Assembly (NCBI GenBank): GCA_006937955.1
Contig: SSNP01000024.1
Location: 4,742,077-4,806,076 of the forward strand
DNA from: Pachypanchax playfairii
Taxonomy: Eukaryota > Chordata > Actinopteri > Cyprinodontiformes > Aplocheilidae
Reading direction: 5' to 3'
Length of the DNA stretch: 64,000 nucleotides
Of the stretch, positions 44,583-58,300 are shown one piece after another. How positions within the stretch are numbered: position 1 is the stretch's first letter; every line of letters begins with the position of its first letter. The notes beneath the pieces are model-generated. The model did no database searches. It saw only the letters and a list, made by a program, of their open reading frames with translations, and was not told the origin of the DNA. Made by a program: the position numbers and the translations under genes.

Positions 44583-46525
44583 TCTGCACTCTTATGATGA
44601 GATCACATCACAGCTGTGAGACTTTTTGACCCAATGGGACACAGCAGCCATACAATGTCTTCATTTTTACACAGATCGAATGACACCCCTTTTTTTATTC
44701 ACTCCATATTTTAGTCTTAGCTAACCATGCACAGTCTTTACAACTGTAACATGACACCAATCCGCTGGCTGCACAAGTGAATTGCTGAACTGTAAAAACA
44801 GCAGTGTGTTAGAATAATATCAAAACAATAAGACTGGGTGAACTTGGACAGATATGATGCAATCGTTTTGTCAAAAATAGAAGGTACACAGATAAACATC
44901 TCACAGTAAAAACAAAAAAACAGAAAACACACCTCCACATCAGAGAGATAACTCTATGATCCTATTTTACCTTGAACATTCAACCATATACACAAAAACA
45001 AGCATAAACTCACAAAGTCCAATCAATAGAAACGTTGATGCTGCGGCTGGCGGAGCTACATTTTACCTGGTATGTGTGAGTTTGGAATACCAACACAGTA
45101 AAAAACAACCTGTTATATGTTTCTCTCTCTGAATGCTTAAACACATATTTATGTGAATCCAGTGTACAAATAAATAAATATCTAGATATATGAAAACGTG
45201 AGCGTGTAAAGGTCGTCTGCTGGAGGAACTTCATATATTGTTGTTGCATTGCTGATGCTTTAATTGTTTGAAAATATTTTTAAAAATTGGTTCTGTTAAT
45301 GGAAAAATTGAGCAAATTTAATAACTGTGTAAAATTTTTTAAACATTTTTTTTGGTGTCTGTATTGAAACCGTGTTGCTTTTTAGAAGCCGGAGTATGCT
45401 CATTGTTAGGCTACATTCAATTCACAGTGCCTGTTTCCACGGAAACAATGCGAGAGTTTACAGTCAGACACAAACACCTTTTGCTCTGTGTCCCCTGCCC
45501 CCATTTCTGTCTGCATAAACATAAAGACACAAGGATGTCAGTGTGGTTTACATCACCAGGAGGTTTGAATCCTTGAGTTTTAATAACGATGAGCAGGAAT
45601 AACCATCAGCTCAGTTTATTCCTCAAAATGACTGAAATCAATTTAAAACAGCTAAGATTAAAAAAACTGGAAGAATTTCACTATTTCATTTGAAAATATT
45701 CAGATAGTTAGTTCAGTTGTTGTTTTTTGTCTAATTTGCATTTTTGAAAAACAACAACTTTGCCTTGTCATTGAGCTGGAATAAATCAAAACCATCTGTT
45801 GGACCTAAATTCAGTTAAAACAACTCCCCCAAAATGGTGCAATTTACAATCTACGTACTCTCATCTAACAACCAATATGTTGGGTAAATGGGTGGAAAAC
45901 AGGACAAATACAGAAACATGTGTTTCAGTGTGTGTGTGTGTGTGTGTGTGTTTAAAGACCAGAGAAGGGGAAGGGATTATATTGGGTAATGATGCATTGG
46001 AAAGTGCTGTCCACCATCACTGTAAAACACCACATAAAAGAATACATTTGGCAATAAAACGATGTTCATCCCTTCATGTGTTGCTTACAGGGCGTTGAGT
46101 AAATATTCAAAGCTGTTCGTTCGTTAAAATCTAAATTTACAATGTTTTTAATGCTAGAAACTGACTTCAATAGAACCTGTTTAAATTCTGCATGAATCAC
46201 CTGAAGATTTCTGCATATTCACAAAACAGAACAGAATCACTAAACAGAAACTTAACACAACTAACACAGAGAGATTAAGTGAATATCTGCATTAAAAAAA
46301 AAAAAAATTCCACAACGTTGTGATGTTCAAAAATCCATTCTCTTTCATTCATCTTATCTTTGTATGAAACTATTTGTTGTATTTTTTTTTTTTTTTTTGG
46401 GAATGTTTAAAATATGCAACACTTTCTTTTAGAACTATATGGTAATCTTGACTGGGAATATCTTTTTTTAAAGTTGACAATAGAAAATGATTTACTGATA
46501 TAAAACTAATACAAAATTATTTATA
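44583..46525. other. Intergenic, no gene seen
   Basis: AT-rich spacer with a (TG)n microsatellite and poly-A/T runs. Nothing exon-like recognised. Confidence 0.5.
45928..45950. repeat. (TG)n microsatellite
   Basis: Uninterrupted TG dinucleotide run of about eleven units. Confidence 0.85.
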
Positions 46526-46529
46526 AAGC

Positions 46530-46985
46530 GCCAGTTCATGACAAAGTCATTTCAAGGCAATTAATAATAAAACATTTTCTATCTAAGGAACCAGCCGATT
46601 GGGTTGAATCGTTAATTCAGCGCAATCCCCCGTCATGAACAGCACGACTGGCGACAGTGGAAAGGAACGACTCCCTTTTAGGAAGGAAGAAACCTCTAGC
46701 AGGACCTGGATCAGGATGGGCGGCCTTCTGCTTGAGCCGACTGGGGTCTGAGCTGACAGGAAAGAGACAAACACCGATAGATTTGGGCCAGTCGTCATGT
46801 CTATAGAAAGATAAACAGAGAAACGGTTAATGACAGCAATAACAATCAATACAAACATGGAGAGTAAAGAGAGACAGCAGAGAGAAGGGATGTGGTCAGT
46901 ATGTCCTCTGGCAGTCTAAGCTTATAGCAGCATAACTAAAGGGAAAGCTCAGGAGAACCCAAGCTAACCCTGACTATAGGATATA
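46530..46985 (-). mobile_element. LINE 3' UTR copy, inverted relative to 25266-25790
   Basis: On the minus strand it reads CTATAGTCAGGGTTAGCTTG, CCCTTTAGTTATGCTGCTAT, CAGTGGAAAGGAACGA-type and ACTTTGTCATGAACTGGCGC blocks, which align with the 3' UTR of the 25-kb copy. A widespread fish family. Confidence 0.55.
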
Positions 46986-47142
46986 AGGAAAGCACACACA
47001 TATTTGAGGTTTGCAGGAACCAAAACAAGGGAATAACTTCTTTTAAATATATAGACTTTGTATGAAATAAATCACTTTTTCCCCTTTTTCTCTTGTAAAG
47101 TGGAACCAACATTTCACAGCACAATCCAAATTCCCTTTAGAT

Positions 47143-47260
47143 CAGTGGCTAATAAACTTTTCAGCTCCTGACCCATAAAATTATCAAAGACAAAGACTCA
47201 CAATCATGAATAGTGGATGTTGAACTACAATAAAATGATTATACACGTCCCTGAAATCTG
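47143..47260. repeat. Possible hAT terminal fragment
   Basis: CAGTGGCTAATAAACTTTTC, AGCTCCTGACCCATAAAATT, CAAAGACTCACAATCATG resembles the CAGTGGTTCTCAAACTTTT-type end of vertebrate hAT/Charlie MITEs. The opposite end was not found. Confidence 0.4.
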
Positions 47261-47699
47261 ATTTGTTGGTATAGCTCTTCTAGGTATGAATGAAAAAAAA
47301 AAAATTTTTCTTTCATCAGAAAAAAAGACTCTTGTTGAAGCACAACATTTACAATATTATCAGTTATATTGTTTCAAAATAAGTGAAACAGTTTTATTAA
47401 ATTTCCTTTGAATTTTGAGAAAGTTAGCCAGGTAGAAAAGTTTCTGATTTGTCCACCAGATGGGTCTGTCGCACTGTGGAAAAGCTGGAGAGTGAACTAA
47501 ATCAGCTGAGACTTGAGTCAAATGTAGCCTGTAATTGATCACTCAGGACCACGGGTTTAAAATGTGCTTTGGGCTGGTATGATCTTAATAAAACCAGAGA
47601 CATCTAGCATTAACTGTCAGTAATAGCTTCCTGAAGTCATTCATATTTTCTATTTCAGGTTTTAATGCTGCTGGTTTTGTGCTGGGTGACGTCTGCGGT

Positions 47700-47908
47700 T
47701 TAGCTCTGCGGCTTCTTATCCCAGAAGATCCAGAGGAGTTCCAGATATACTGATTCAGTCCCACAGGGACAGAAATCATCAACAAATGTGACAAACAAGT
47801 CATCTGTTTCATCGACCATGTCTATCAGCGATCTACAAACTCTGCCAACAACCTGCTCCTCTCTAATCAGCACAATGAATTCCTCCGGCACGGTGAGCCT
47901 AATGGAAA
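47700..47908 (-). other. Orphan open frame, candidate terminal exon
   Basis: Minus-strand frame preceded by an acceptor-like TTATTTCCATTAG and reading LTVPEEFIVLIREEQVVGR, VCRSLIDMVDETDDLFVTF, VDDFCPCGTESVYLELLW, IFWDKKPQS then stop at 47700. Composition is protein-like (charged and hydrophobic alternation, Cys pair CPC), unlike the surrounding spacer, and an ATTAAA lies about 50 bp beyond. No ATG opens it. I recognise no family; it could be the last exon of an unannotated gene, a transposon tail, or chance. Confidence 0.25.
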
Positions 47909-49600
47909 TAATTATGGGCAGAAAAAAGCATCTAAAAAAAAAAACATCAAGAAAACAACTATCAGAGAGTCATTTACAGGGACGGCTGCAGAGCAAAGAG
48001 AACAGGAGGGAACCTGTCTAAGCATTTACACAGCGGAGCTTATGATGATAAGCTATCATTTGTTTTCTTTCTCATTATACTGAAAGATCGCGAAACGTGA
48101 TGGAAGAGAGTGGAGATTAAAGGAGAGCTTTAACGCGACGTGATGTGACAAGCCCATCTGTCTCTCTTTGCATGTGTGTTTTTATGTTTGCATGTGTGTA
48201 TCTACGCCAACAGCGAGTCTTGCTCTGTTTACATAGTCATGTGCACAATGTGTTTCAATATTTCTATATTAATGAGCAGACAGGAGATTTTCATTAAGGC
48301 CCCATTAGAACTTCCTTTTCCCACTGGGCCTCATTTCGCTACTCATTCATTGTTCTGATGCAATAAACACAGAGGGCAGACAGAGAGTGGCAACAAACAG
48401 CAAATGGCACTATATCTGGCACCACTTTCACAATAATCTGACTCGTTTGTGCTCAGCTGACAAAAGAGGGTTTCATAATAATAGCATCAGCTCGAAATGA
48501 GGCGGAAAAAACAAACTGTCGTCTAATAAATATGCCACCAAATTCTACACGAGAGCCAAATGCATCAGACGCATCAGATGAGAGAAAAATCCCAAAACAA
48601 AAGTTTTCCACACTGATTCCTGAAGCTCTTGTCTTCATGCTGCTGTCGAGCACGGCTGGACGAACTCCCTAAAACCTCCTAAGCAGTTTTGAAAATGCTC
48701 TGACAGGGTAATTGTACCTCAAAACAGTTAACTGGCAGCAGATTTTTATCTTTTCAATCCATTACGTTCCCTTACAGATAAACAGTGGGAACATTTAGCA
48801 TGGGTGAAGAAAAAAAGTTGTATTTTTTGAAAAATCGCCAAAAAAAGAAGAGTATGTTTTGCCACAGGGGGCCACAGCTAGGAATAGATGCTGCTGCGCT
48901 GTCTTTACAAGCCATTGGAGAGCGGTGGCTCTAAGCAGAACAGCTGATTCCAGATCAGCAAAAATAGGTTTTTAACTACCGTGTTCAAGAAAGACAAGAA
49001 TCGGGTAATAATTATCTGTTCATGCAGCTTCACCCTCGAGCTTCTTAGTTCTAACCACTCATCAAATGCTCACTTGCTCCTGAAAAAACTGACATAAATC
49101 ACACTTAGACCATGTATGTGTCCGATTTCACTGTTTAAAGTCAACTATTTCCTGTCGGAGAATTTGGGCCAATGGGTTGGACAGGAGAAGAGAAGAAAAC
49201 AGAGTGTGAACCCAAATAAAAGTGTAGGAATGTAAGAGGTGGTTGACAGATCATGTTGGCATGTTAAGATAAATAGTGCTTGAAAAGGCACAATGTATCT
49301 GTGCAGAAAACAGAGCAGCACACAAAAGGTGACCACAGGAGCCTGGAGAGTTATTCAACAAAGACTTTTGTCAGAGAGTGGAGGTAGTCATCCAACCCAA
49401 AATACTGCAGCATTAACTCGAGGAACACTAACCCTCAGAGGACAAAATCTCGTCTTGGAATCCGTCTAGACTTGTCTGACATTGTGATTTCCTTCAGTCT
49501 TCTTAAAGTAGAAGGATTAGAGTAAATACCTGACCTGCATTGTTCTATGACCATAATTTGATGTTGGTTCAATCCCTGCTGAGACATGGATAGTGCCACA
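47909..49600. other. Intergenic, single-copy-looking
   Basis: No gene and no recognised repeat. 48170-48800 has balanced composition and no low-complexity tracts, so it is the best candidate in this spacer for conserved non-coding sequence; this is only an impression. Confidence 0.4.
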
Positions 49601-49604
49601 AAGA

Positions 49605-49880
49605 GAGTGTGTCATGACCAAAATTCTTGTCATGGTTTTCGGTTTAGGTTGTGGGCTTTTATAATTTCAAATTCTATTATTTTTTTTTTTAGTTATTCAA
49701 TTATTTTTGTTAGTTTCTTGTTTTCTATATTTTTTTCTTTCTCCCTAATGTCAATACTGATTATATTCTTCTGTTCTTTTTACTCTAGGTCACAGCACCT
49801 GCTCCCCGTCTCTCCATCATCTCACCTGTTCTCAGTCAGTAATCACTCATCAGGCATGTTTATAGTCCTATAAACACACG
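49605..49880 (+). repeat. Repeat of the CACCTGTG-box family (degenerate)
   Basis: TCATGACCAAAATTCTTGTC, long CT/T-rich run, then CAGCACCTGCTCCCCGTCTC and TCACCTGTTCTCAGTCAG. The open frame inside is poly-Phe/Ser from the T-rich tract and not a gene. Confidence 0.35.
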
Positions 49881-51747
49881 ATTGCAATTTACTCCCAAAT
49901 TGTTTTAATTTGCTTGCAATTTAGTCTCAGTTTATTTTCAATTTGGTCACACTCTGAGCATCAGAATGTTTCTTTTTATCTCCCATCAGTCACGACGTCC
50001 CCTGACTCCTCCCAAGTTGTTAGATTTCTCACATTGACTCACAAAAACTAAACTGAGAAGGACTTCAGACGACTTCCATTTGTCCATTATGACTCTGGGA
50101 CTTTTTAAAGCAAATATGTCTCACAATTCATTCAAATGTTAAATTATTTCTGCAACACATGACATGAGCATTTCAAGGCATTTTGGAAACTCTGTCAAGA
50201 CCATGAGTTTTTCTGGTGAATTCCAGACATCCTCGCCTTTACATTAACCATTGATCCCACATATTTCTCCATTTTTTTGTTGTTGTTTTATTTGGGTTTT
50301 GTCTTCTGCTACTTGTACTTTTTATTTCATTTCCCACTCAGATCCACCGCCTTCTGAGCCCCAATTGTGGCTCATCGCATCTCCTCGCATGACAAAACAA
50401 AGCAAAAAAAAAAACAATTTGTATGTAATAGGTTTGGTATTCATTATTGAAGGCCACCGAGTTTCACTTCATAAACAAAACAAACAAAAAAACAAAAAAA
50501 CAAATAACTGATTTTATCTGAGAAAAGACAGTTTCTTGTTTCTTTATCATTTCAGATTTTGTGCTCAGAACCAAATAACGTCTCAATCAAGACGTTACGT
50601 GACGACGTGCTTTTGACTCACTAACAGGTTTTTCAATAGGAACAAAGCTGAAGTCACTTTTAACATCATTGCTGAGCTGGAAAGATGCTGATAATTAAAT
50701 GCGTCAGGATCCAACAAAAGACTCTGTCACATGCTGCAGTGTGCAAAATGAGCAGGTTTTATAAATGTCACTTATTTTTAAAAATGTTATAACATATTTA
50801 ATAATTGATAATCTTAATAAGGGATTTAATTATTAGTGCTGAATACCTTTTGTTAAAGGGATGTAACTGTTTATACTGATTGTCTGTCTTTTTGGACAAA
50901 TCTTCAGGTAAAACTATTTGACTTCTTATTGCTTTAATTAAAGTAAATCAGATGGTCAGCTAGTCCTTCCGGCGCTGCTTGCAATGCTTTTTCATTAGAA
51001 CTCTATCAACAGCAAACTTACTCAGTTAAGGTACATCTTCCTCTCCATGTTCTGAGAGTAAGTATGCAGCGGTGGGACATTATGGTGTTTTATTAGATTT
51101 GTGTCAGGTGGTGAGAAACACGCTCAGGAGAAGCCTTGCTAAGTGGCCAAACCTGAAGAGAGCTCTTAGCAAGAATTCTCCAGTATTGCTGCAGTGAGCA
51201 CAATACAGTGTACACTTAGATCTGTGAATAAATAAATGAATAATATTACACCGTTTTTATTTAATTAGAATTTTCTGTTGTTTGACGTGTGTCATAGCTA
51301 ATATTTGATTGCGTAAGGGCTCTTGAGCTGAAGAGTTCTTATGCAGTCGTGGCACTGCCAAAATTTTATGATCACATACATGTGACGGAAACTGCTAAAG
51401 TCTTCCCAGCGGAAACTCCTTGACCCCAACTCACAATGGAATCTGAAAACTAACTACAGATTTAAAAAGAAAAGAAAAAAAATCCCAGACGGTCTGAAAT
51501 CAAAGTTGCTCGAGCAGCAAACAACTGGACCTGCTTGACCTCCATCACTCAACATATGAGGGACACAAGAAATATCTGTGTGTGTTCATGACTGTGTGCA
51601 TAAATGTGGCAATTGAGGAGGAAGATGGCGTCAACAACTGTCAATGATGTGAGACACCTGTGGTTTTAAAGTCATCTCAATTTGCACCACCTATTGGCAA
51701 GAAAAGCAACAGCAGCTTGTGAAGTTGAGCTGTAGAGTCTTTCATCT
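49881..51747. other. Intergenic, no gene seen
   Basis: AT-rich spacer; poly-A and (AAAC)n-like runs near 50400-50505. 51290-51370 looks single-copy but nothing is recognised. Confidence 0.5.
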
Positions 51748-51751
51748 TTAA

Positions 51752-52335
51752 AGAGGCCATTTCATACACATTTCAGGACTTTGTGGTTATTTCTTAAGTA
51801 TTAACCTGTAATATGAAACATTTTATATCTAAAAAACATCAGGAAACACTGATTAACAGACCTTTCAATCTGTCTGCGTTAAAATTCGGGTGGTTCTGGC
51901 TCCTTCCGTCAGGCTTCGTCAGCAGCTCGTTCATATTCATTGTTCGAATTTGCTGGACTCTGATTGGCTAACAAACTAGCCTATGAGAGCAAAGAATACT
52001 TTTTCCTGCCCCGCTGTGCATGGCAACGTCAGACGTTCTCTCTTCCTGTTTGCTACGTCTTATGCTAACAGCTTTTAGCTAGCAGCATGCTAGGCGTGGT
52101 TTCAACTGTGGGAGCTGCTGAATACTAACGAGCAAAGGAGTTGTGACGAAACAGATACAGGCCGTTCGAACTCGGGAGAACTCGGGTTTTATCGTCACCT
52201 GCGTAGTTTGAGAGATAAAAACTGAAAAATAAGTTGTTGACCTGTTTTCACACCCACTATGAAGCTAAGAACACCTGTGGAGCTAAAATATTCAACAGAA
52301 ACCTCAGAAAAACCGTTTTTAATGGAAGGGCCTCT
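51752..52335. mobile_element. TTAA-flanked non-autonomous DNA element
   Basis: 584 bp bounded by AGAGGCCATTTC on the left and AGGGCCTCT on the right (inverted AGAGGCC), with TTAA on both sides (51748-51751 and 52336-52339). TTAA duplications are the hallmark of piggyBac and Kolobok superfamilies. The interior holds GC-richer sequence with CTGGACTCTGATTGGCTAAC and AACTCGGGAGAACTCGGG, with no coding frame. Confidence 0.65.
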
Positions 52336-52339
52336 TTAA

Positions 52340-55300
52340 TAGTTTCGAGTCACAGAGGTCCTGGACAAAATGATGTTTACTAGCAGTGGAAGGTTAGAGG
52401 ATGGAAATTCAAGACAAATGGTTCTTTGGGCGCAGATGAAGAATGGAACTGGTGCTACCAATTCTCATAGAACACAAATATTCACATTTTTCACCTGTAA
52501 TCAATGCAACAGTTTCAAATCCATGTTTATACATGTTAATTTAATGTTTTAAAAATGTGAAAGCATGCTTTTCTCATGTGAAGTCTTACTGATATTTATT
52601 CCAGCTTCACACGTACGAATCATATAAATATGAATGTTTTCACATGTCATGTCCAGATGTGAAGCTTGTGTAGATTTTTCTTTTGCCTTTTTTTCAACAA
52701 ATGATGTATTGTTGCATGAACAAAACAGCAATTTTCATTGAAATGTAGCCATTTAATTGCTAAAGCTGAATGCTGGTGCAGCAAAATAACTGACAGGGCA
52801 GTCTTTTCAATATGGCTGGATGGAGCTGTTATTCCTAGTGGGCAACATGCCTTCAGAGCTGCACATAAAACAAATATATCTTCTCTATAAGCTCCTCTTT
52901 TGTGAATAATCATGACGCCCTGGTGTGTTGCTTTGTACTAAAGTGTGAGCTACAGACTGCATAAAGCTGTTGGTAGGTAATGCTTCTCAGTAGGCAGCTG
53001 ACTTGTTTCTTTCAAATCCACATTTCTAATGGACTACCTGGAAGTTCAGTCATGGCAACTGGATTTGTCTCTAGTTAAAGTTGAAGGATTTTGATGCTCA
53101 TCCAAGTAGCTGCTTCAGTCTCAGGAGAAGTTGGACTTTGCTAACCTACTCAGGGTACAAGAGGAAGTATCCTGTAGTAGTGTTTGGCGTAGACATGTAA
53201 AGGTTAACACAGATCTCCACAAAGCATCAGTCTGCCACATGTTAACAGAGGGACTCTTAAAACATCTGTAAACTATACAGAATGTTGTTCAGGCGTAGTT
53301 CATAAAGATGTTGTTGCCTGTTGTGTGCCTGTTTAAAAATTTACCATCTGACTTTACCAGAAGCAACTGGGACAGACAGAGAGACCAATTAGATTTACTT
53401 TGAAAAATACTCAGTATAAAGAAACTATTCTACTCTTCCTAATAGTATGAATAATAAAAATAGTAGAAGTGGGAGAAAAAAAAATTGTGTTTCTAAAAAA
53501 ATAAAAATCTAGCCCAGACTAAAATAAAAAGCACACACCTTTCTGTCCTATTGATGTCTAACATTAGTGTTAGTTTACACAGTGGCCCAGACCCTTTTTT
53601 GTAATTACTAAAATCATGCTGTGTATATTTAGCTTTTCTGACCTATTTTTTCCTTTTGTTCTGCTTTTCTTGTTTTTTCTTTTTTTTTGTTGTTTTAATA
53701 TCACAAACTGACTGGAACAGATGGGATTTGTGATTTCCAAATAATGGCAAATATAACTTGAGGTTTTATGCATCGAAATATGCTGGTGTGTAGTTTTGAT
53801 AATTATACTGTCAGGCAACCCATCCAGGCCTAGGAACAAATATGAAATTGGAGAAAGAAACACAGTGTGTATATGAGCCAAAGGACCTAAAAAACAAAGC
53901 AAAAATAATTGTGTCAGAGGAAGAATTATGGATTTAGTTGAGATGCATCTGCAGGAAAAAGAAAAGGCAAAAGTAATTGTTTTATATCAACATTTCTAAA
54001 TTATAACATAGAAAATGGGGAATTTTTATTAGGCATATAATGATTGACTTATTAATAATTGAATTAATTAATGCAATAATTCAATTTTTTGTTAGATTTT
54101 TAAGAGCAAAAACCAAAGAAAAATGTAAAATTGACACTAAAATTTCTTTATTAAGGCCCTATTCATGAGGACACTTCAAACGTTTGTTCCATTTAAAAAA
54201 AAAATACCAGCCAATGGGGTGTGTCTGTTAAAATATTATTAATATTTATCATTCTTTTGAATGTATCTCTGATTTCCTTGTATTTAAATTGGTTTGTTTT
54301 GCTCTGTGTTCTCTTTGCTGTTGGACTTTACTTTCTTTTGAATTTAGTCGAGTTTCTTTGTTTGCTCTCCCTGGTTGTCCCTGCTCATCATTTATTGCCT
54401 TTGCTGCATCTTCCCACTTTATCGCTCTTCCTGAAATTGATCATGCATCCACATCTGTTTGGATTTCAGAGTTGGAATTCTGCTAAGCATTCAGTTTTCT
54501 GTGAGTTCAACCAAAGACTTTGAGTTCCGTTCGCCTGGAGCAACTTCGTTACTCAATCCAATCCTCCACCTTCGCAATTCTCTTTGACCAATATGAGTAT
54601 TTTTTTTTTTAGTGGAACCTTTGAGGAGTCAGAGTCTGTGTGGAGTTATTTAGCAAATTTCCTTTGTAAAAATAATTCCCCATATCTCTGTCTTTCCATC
54701 TGTTTTCTTCCTCTTTTTATTAATAACTTACTGAAAGCTCTGCTGATGAGTCACTTTTGGGTTTAAATCAATGCTGATTCATTTTAATGTTTCACAAAAA
54801 CATCACAAAAGAGCAGGTTTGTTACCTGGACTTGACATTTTGTTCTTGAGATTATTTTCTTGAATGATTATAACCGAGTCCATGAAAAGTGGTGGACACG
54901 AATCAGCATGTTTCCCCAGATATAATCAGCTGAAATGGGCTTCCTCTGGCCAGGCTCAGCCTTAGAGATAAGGTGAAGCGCTCTGCCTTCTTGGAGCTCA
55001 GAGGAAAGTCATTGCACCTGGGGAGTCAGCTGACTTTGTTTGAGCAACAGAGCCACCTCTCGCCAGAGGGACCAAGAAATTCCTGGAGGAATATCAATTA
55101 TTTAAAGGATTGCATTTCACCTATCACCTGTCAATCTAAAGTTTTAAACGATGATCAACTTATGTTAAAACGGTCAAATCTTGAAAAAAAATCTTTTGTT
55201 GTTTGTGTTGTCTGTGTGTGTTTTAAATGACTCTCAGCCACATCGAATTTAGCTCAACATCTGTAACATTAACTGGGTTTTACTGTCCCAGACTGAGAGT

Positions 55301-58300
55301 CATGTCATCATCCATGTTTTACACCATAACAATCATGTATAATCATTCTGGTTGCTGCCTCCAGATCATACTGTATGTTTGCCTTACCACAGTGTTTGAT
55401 TGTCACATTTTCATCATGTTTCTGCCTCCTTGACCACGTCCCTTACATTGTCTCTGCCCGATCAAGTTTTTACCTTCAGCCGCCGTGTAGTATGACCCAC
55501 ACTCCTCGACTCAGCCTCACGCCTCATCATAAATCCTGGATTCATAAGACCTCATGTTTCTGCTGCCTTGACTTTGGATCGGTTATGTTCTTGAAAGTGT
55601 TTTGTCTATCAGCTGTTTATGGAAGTTGGGTTTTTTTTGGATTCACCGCACGTCCACGCCCCCACCTGCAACTACATACTTACCTCTGACACTCTTGTTT
55701 CTCGGCTCCCTGATGAGAGCTTTCCTCCTCTACCTGGAAAAGAAACCCGAGTTGGTTAAAAACAATAATTACTGTTATTTCCGTTCTAAGTATTGCGCCT
55801 GCATCTTGCGTCTTTCTTCCTTTCAGTTATTTGTTGCAACATGGGGAGTCTGCCTCTTGTACATACCTCATTCATTGTAACAAACCTTCTGAACTCACCG
55901 GTGTGTCTGTTTGGTACTCGCCATCTTGAATGGGGTTGAGTCAAAAAATTGATCAGTTGTACGTTTCAGAAAAAAATCAGTGAAGTGGAATAATTTGATG
56001 GATCTGATTGGACTTGTAATTAATATGCTTTGATACTGTGAATGTATCCAGTACGCTAAACCATTCAAAAGGAATGCAAAGGTCAAATATCCTTGTGCTT
56101 AATTAATTAGTGTGGTCAAGCTGTTTTTTCGGGATTAACTCGAAGCATTAATCTAAATCCAATTCTTCCCCGATCACGTAAACAAACACCTTAAAAGCAG
56201 TCAGAAGCAAATTATTGGGCAAGTTTTACCCACATTTCTTAAATCTTCTTCCATCTTTATTTCTCTTTTCGCTGACAGCACAAACCAGTCTGCCAGCCTC
56301 TCTCTCTCTCTTTGTGACAGAAGTATGGATAGAAAAGTGTATGTGGTGTGTAAGTCCCTGGCTGTGAGGCTCTGTTTCTGTCATTCAGTACTTTGAAGTG
56401 AGCGTGCGCCTGCTTCTGTGCACTAACAGTTAGTCTTTGAGCAGAACCGGACAGCCCGTCTGTTCCTGATAGGAGAGTTACTCCCTTGACAGTTCCTGAG
56501 AAGAGCTGCTGATCCCATCTGACCTTGAGTCAAACCCAAGAAGCACATCTCCACTCTTCTGACAACGTGCATCTATCAGTTAAATGTCTCCTCGGATATA
56601 ACAGAAATGAGTTCTTGAAATGGTGACAAACTTCATGTGGGTGATTCACAGGCATATGTGGACCAAATGCAGCAAGCATTTGTTAGTCAGTTTTTCCTTC
56701 CACTCCTCTGGAACAGATTTCGAAACATCACAAACCACCAAACTGTCACTCAGACCTCCCTTAATGATTCACTTCTATTGTAAAAGTGGGATTTTCTATT
56801 TCACAACACGTTGTAAAGACAGTGAGGCTTTATTTATTTTTTCTTTGTGGATAAATTCTTCGTATTCAATGAGCATGCTGGTGATCGACGCATTGGAACT
56901 GACAGGCACTGATTGGTTTAAAAGAAAACTACATTGGAAGTTTTCTGGAGCGCAGACTGAAACGCAACCACAAGGTTGTCACACATAGCTACATCAGTGG
57001 CTCATTTCTTTTTAAAGAGGGATTTTTCTTTTTTCTTTTCAAACATATTTGAAGACAGAAAGTCTTGTTTTTAGTCAAAATCTAACAGAAAAAAACATCT
57101 TTACGTCTGTGTTTGCACACGTGCCTTATTTCATTTATTTATTTTTTTGCAGGAGTTGACTGTTTAATACCAGCGTCTCCCTGAGCACAGTGCAATTAAA
57201 ATCCAACACTCTCCAGGAGTCCATAACACGCTGGGTTTACTGACAGCAAGCGCAGCTCAAATGGCCAACAGAGAAGGGCTGATAGGTTTTTATGTGAGGA
57301 GCAAAGGAACACCGAGATGGAAAATATCATCACAAAGGTTGCACTTCAGGCAAATGAAGATGAGTTTTTTTTTGGATGCAATGCTGTAAAAAAAAAACCC
57401 ATCTGTCAGTACAGCCTCACATGTTCACACAGATAGAAATTCCTCAGAGGCGTCTAACACTATAAGAAACAATAAAACATAAACAGAAAAAAAACACAAA
57501 TAAGAAGCTGGAGCACATACAGGAGTGAATCACACCCAGAGGAGCTTAAATAGGAACAAACGACTTATTCAGGAGCTTCTCTTCAACTGAGTAGGAACTC
57601 AAATCATAAAACCTTCTGAGCACCTTTCTTATTAAATGTGATTATAAAAATAAGAAATCTTATATTGTATATTTGTTGCAACAATCAGCATTCAGTTCTG
57701 GTTCAAAGGACTTTGCAGTATTTGTGGGTATTGATCGGCTCCAGCTGTTGAAAGATTTGCACAGACAAAAAAACCCACATGTTTTCTGAGTAAAATTATA
57801 TAAAGAATGTTTCTTAAAAAAAAAGAGCCCAATCTTTAAAGGAGCACCCCTCTGTAGATAAAAAGGCTTGACACATCCATTTAACTCGTTTGCACAGTGG
57901 AGGGTAGCTCCCTTTCAATCCTGCTGTGTTGATCTCACTTCAGCTGTCATCCCAAAATAATAAGCAATTCTTCTCAGTGTCATGCTTATCAGAAAATGAT
58001 GGTCCACTATTAGATGGTCTAATCCAACCCTTTCCTGTTGCAGTAATCTAGAGGTTTGGATTTGAGATTGTATTCAGTTGATTTATAAAAGATCAATTTG
58101 GAGTAACAGTAAAAAGAAAAGTATAAATTCAGATCAGTTCAACAAAGTTCAGATAAATCCTAATAATCAAAACAAATTCTTTGCACATCAGCTATTCCAG
58201 TAATTACAAAATTTATCTTGAGAGTTCATGACGTGATTGGGGCAGGAATAAAACTCCTTTCTAACAACAAGATACTTCCAGCAGAACCAGAACCAGCTCA

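Noticed and set aside
49586..49873. 95-codon Phe/Ser/Ile-rich frame that could look like a membrane protein
   Set aside because: It results from T-rich simple sequence inside an interspersed repeat; no membrane-protein family resemblance.
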